From an uncultured Pseudomonadota bacterium (GTDB taxonomy: Bacteria; Pseudomonadota; Alphaproteobacteria; RF32; CAG-239): a stretch of DNA of 33,224 nucleotides. This document shows, one piece after another, positions 31,970 to 33,224 of the stretch. The stretch lies in assembly GCA_949292335.1 (NCBI GenBank), contig CASEYY010000033.1:1-33224 (forward strand). The letters run 5' to 3'. The position numbers were made by a program, and so were the translations under genes. How positions within the stretch are numbered: the first letter of the stretch is position 1; each line of letters begins with the position of its first letter. Below the pieces are notes generated by a model that worked only from the letters and a program-made list of their open reading frames with translations, did no database searches and was not told the origin of the DNA.

Positions 31970-32755
31970 ATGGCAAAAGTTGCTTGGAAACCAGGAACAA
32001 TGCTTTTTCCCGTGCCGCCGGTAATGGTAACCTGCGGCACCATGGAAAAACCTAATGTTTTGACGGTAGCGTGGACCGGAATTATCAATTCCGAGCCGCC
32101 GATGACTTACATTTCGGTAAGGCAAAGCCGTTTTTCTCATAAACTCATTGAAGAAAATAAAGAGTTTGTGATTAATATTGCCAATTTGCCTTTGGCTAAA
32201 GCATGCGATTTTTGCGGCGTGCGTTCGGGCAGAACCGTTGACAAATTTAAGGAAATGAATTTGGAATCGGAGCCTTGCCAAAAGGTAAATGTTCCGATGT
32301 TAAAAGCTGCTCCGGTGGCTTTGGAATGCAAAGTGGTAGAGAAAAAAACTTTTGGCACTCACGATATGTTCATTGCCGAGATTGTTAATGTGAATATTGA
32401 TGATCGTTATATTGAAGAAGACGGCAGATTGGCTATCGAGAAGGCAGGGTTGCTGGTATTTGCTCACGGTCGTTATTATACTATGGGACGCGATTTGGGG
32501 GCATTTGGTTTTTCGGTTGATAAGACCAAAGAAAACAAAACCAAACCCCGCAAATCAAAATTTATGGAAATTTTGAAGATTGAAGAAAAAATCAAAGACG
32601 GAACCTTAAAAATCAAAGAAAGAAAATCGGCAACCGCAAAACCGCAATTCGGCGGCAATAAGAAAGTCGGATTTAAGAAAAAAGGTAATTTCACCAAGGG
32701 CAAAACTTGGTTTAGGAGCAAGCCCAAGAAGACACAGGTTGCAAAGAAAGATTAG
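31970..32755 (+). CDS. Flavin reductase family protein with lysine-rich C-terminal tail
   Basis: 261 aa. Residues 1-185 match the FMN-binding split-barrel flavin reductase/flavoredoxin family: PVPPVMVTCG, NVLTVAWTGIINSEPP, SVRQSRFSHKLI, EFVINIANLPLAKACDFCGVRSGRTVDKF and the end FAHGRYYTMG. Such proteins reduce or carry FMN and serve as electron donors; the donor (NAD(P)H or other) is not evident. The last 70 residues are an unusual extension of very high Lys/Arg content (SKFMEILKIEEKIKDG, then KKVGFKKKGNFTKGK, KPKKTQVAKKD), suggesting contact with nucleic acid or ribosomes. It lies 17 bp after secF with AAGGAA, probably in the same transcript, and ends at a terminator. Confidence 0.82.
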   Translation: MAKVAWKPGTMLFPVPPVMVTCGTMEKPNVLTVAWTGIINSEPPMTYISVRQSRFSHKLIEENKEFVINIANLPLAKACDFCGVRSGRTVDKFKEMNLESEPCQKVNVPMLKAAPVALECKVVEKKTFGTHDMFIAEIVNVNIDDRYIEEDGRLAIEKAGLLVFAHGRYYTMGRDLGAFGFSVDKTKENKTKPRKSKFMEILKIEEKIKDGTLKIKERKSATAKPQFGGNKKVGFKKKGNFTKGKTWFRSKPKKTQVAKKD

Positions 32756-32760
32756 TCTTG

Positions 32761-32791
32761 ACCCCGCAAAATAAATTTGCGGGGTTTTTGT
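32761..32791 (+). terminator. Intrinsic terminator after the flavin reductase gene
   Basis: ACCCCGCAAA (32761-32770) and TTTGCGGGGT (32776-32785) form a perfect 10-bp stem with loop ATAAA, followed by TTTTTG. Confidence 0.9.
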
Positions 32792-32837
32792 GATGTTGTA
32801 ATTTTTAGTCAGCGGATTTAGAAACAACAAAAAATGC

Positions 32838-32866
32838 TTGTAAAAGCGGGCAAATTAAATTAATTT
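32838..32866 (+). promoter_or_regulatory. Putative promoter of the structured RNA
   Basis: TTGTAA (32838-32843), 17 bp, TAATTT (32861-32866); transcription would start about 32872. Confidence 0.45.
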
Positions 32867-32871
32867 ATCTC

Positions 32872-33036
32872 TTGCCGAAGCGAGAGGCTTTGGTGGTGTC
32901 TCAAAAACATCCTATGTAGAAAATCCTCCTTAGGAGGAGTGGGTGAAATAAGCATGCTTTTGGCGTGGCGAATAAGCCTGACTGTCTACATACAGTTTTT
33001 GAGCTCCTCCGCCTTAGTTTTATAAGGCGGTTTTGT
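32872..33036 (+). ncRNA. ssrS: Structured non-coding RNA, probably 6S RNA
   Basis: This stretch has no good reading frame but folds into one long rod. GGC (32886-32888) pairs with GCC (33011-33013), GGTGG (32892-32896) with CCTCC (33006-33010, one mismatch), CTCAAAAAC (32900-32908) with GTTTTTGAG (32995-33003), and TATGTAGA (32913-32920) with TCTACATA (32985-32992). Inside are TCCTCC-TTA-GGAGGA and AAGCATGCTT. GTGAAATAAGCATGCT, later followed by AATAAGCCTGACTG, resembles the E. coli 6S stretch around GGTGAGCATGCT and GAGAAGCCT. 6S RNA binds sigma70 RNA polymerase in stationary phase. The open central bubble expected of 6S is not obvious in this fold, so the assignment is tentative; another structured RNA is possible. 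Confidence 0.5.
33009..33036 (+). terminator. Intrinsic terminator of the structured RNA
   Basis: CCGCCTTA (33009-33016) and TAAGGCGG (33023-33030) form a perfect 8-bp stem with loop GTTTTA, followed by TTTTGTTTT. The left arm also takes part in the outer stem of the RNA. Confidence 0.8.
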
Positions 33037-33073
33037 TTTAATCATAAACAAAATTTATGGGGAGTTAAAACTA

Positions 33074-33224
33074 ATGAAATTAGCAACATTAAAAAAGAAT
33101 ATTGGTGCCGATTTAGCCGGTAAGCTGCGGCAATTACGACAAGATAAAGGTTTGAGTTTGCAAGAAGCAGCATTGCTTGTAAATATACCTTTACAAATGG
33201 TTTATGCCATGGAGCAGGGAAAAA
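33074..33224 (+). CDS. XRE-type helix-turn-helix regulator, N-terminal part (cut by window end)
   Basis: ATG 33074 is preceded by GGGGAG at 8 nt. The first 50 residues contain LAGKLRQLRQDKGLSLQEAA and LLVNIPLQMVYAMEQGK, the pattern of an XRE/Cro-C1 helix-turn-helix (x-x-L-R-x-x-R-x-x-x-G-L-S-x-x-x-x-A, then the E-x-G end). The frame runs off the window, so the full length and any C-terminal domain are unknown. The 38 bp between the RNA terminator and the start hold no clear promoter. Confidence 0.7.
   Translation, partial: MKLATLKKNIGADLAGKLRQLRQDKGLSLQEAALLVNIPLQMVYAMEQGK

Noticed and set aside
1..33224. CRISPR array
   Set aside because: No series of short, regularly spaced direct repeats was seen; the only tandem repeat is the 218-bp pair at the tRNA.

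Overview
The window is one stretch of an AT-rich bacterial chromosome. Gene content and order point to an alphaproteobacterium, probably a fermentative, host- or gut-associated lineage. The reasons are the order LysM/LytM lipoprotein - yajC - secD - secF, a small basic ORF overlapping murA, a YbjN protein, SUF rather than ISC iron-sulfur assembly, and an L-lactate dehydrogenase. The assignment is an inference from gene families; no database was searched. Putative promoters repeatedly fit TTGnnn-N17-TAnnnT.

Region 1 (1-3606) is accessory DNA. It holds the 3' part of a DinD-like gene, an unrecognised 175-aa gene, a palindrome-rich non-coding stretch, and a large serine recombinase that has lost its catalytic domain. 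These lead to a tRNA-Thr(GGT) gene on the minus strand. An inverted, decayed copy of the tRNA 3' half lies beyond its 3' end. Upstream of it are two nearly identical 218-bp tandem repeats, each carrying the tRNA 5' half, and a third diverged 5' half. This looks like a scarred integration site.

Region 2 (3607-12301) is mostly core. It contains a small ORF plus murA plus a META-domain lipoprotein; mtaB-ftsY on the minus strand; an outer-membrane barrel candidate; ldh; an acidic membrane-anchored small protein; acpP; mltG, a 55-aa ORF and an ACP-like protein whose serine is replaced by cysteine; and a YbjN protein. fabF, commonly found between acpP and mltG, is absent there.

Region 3 (12555-17617) has lgt, a membrane protein with a degenerate GGDEF domain, queA, a LysR-like regulator with two tandem winged-helix segments, and comF.

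Region 4 (16898-26886, minus strand) has two probable operons. The distal one is sufB, a MazG-like NTP-pyrophosphohydrolase, sufC, sufD, sufS, sufT. The following one is a GNAT acetyltransferase, a VanX-type dipeptidase, sufE, a sucC-like gene, a sucD-like gene and comF. The sucCD-like pair is the most unusual content: the alpha-like subunit has tyrosine where the phospho-histidine should be, and several other catalytic positions in both subunits have changed.

Region 5 (27000-33224) holds a PAS plus degenerate-GGDEF protein, an NlpD-like lipoprotein with a dead LytM site, yajC-secD-secF, a flavin reductase with a lysine-rich tail, a structured RNA that is probably 6S RNA, and the start of an XRE-type regulator cut by the window end.

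Together the core genes serve protein export and the envelope (FtsY, YajC/SecDF, Lgt, MurA, MltG, NlpD-like, lipoproteins), Fe-S assembly (SUF), tRNA modification (MtaB, QueA) and fermentative carbon metabolism (LDH).
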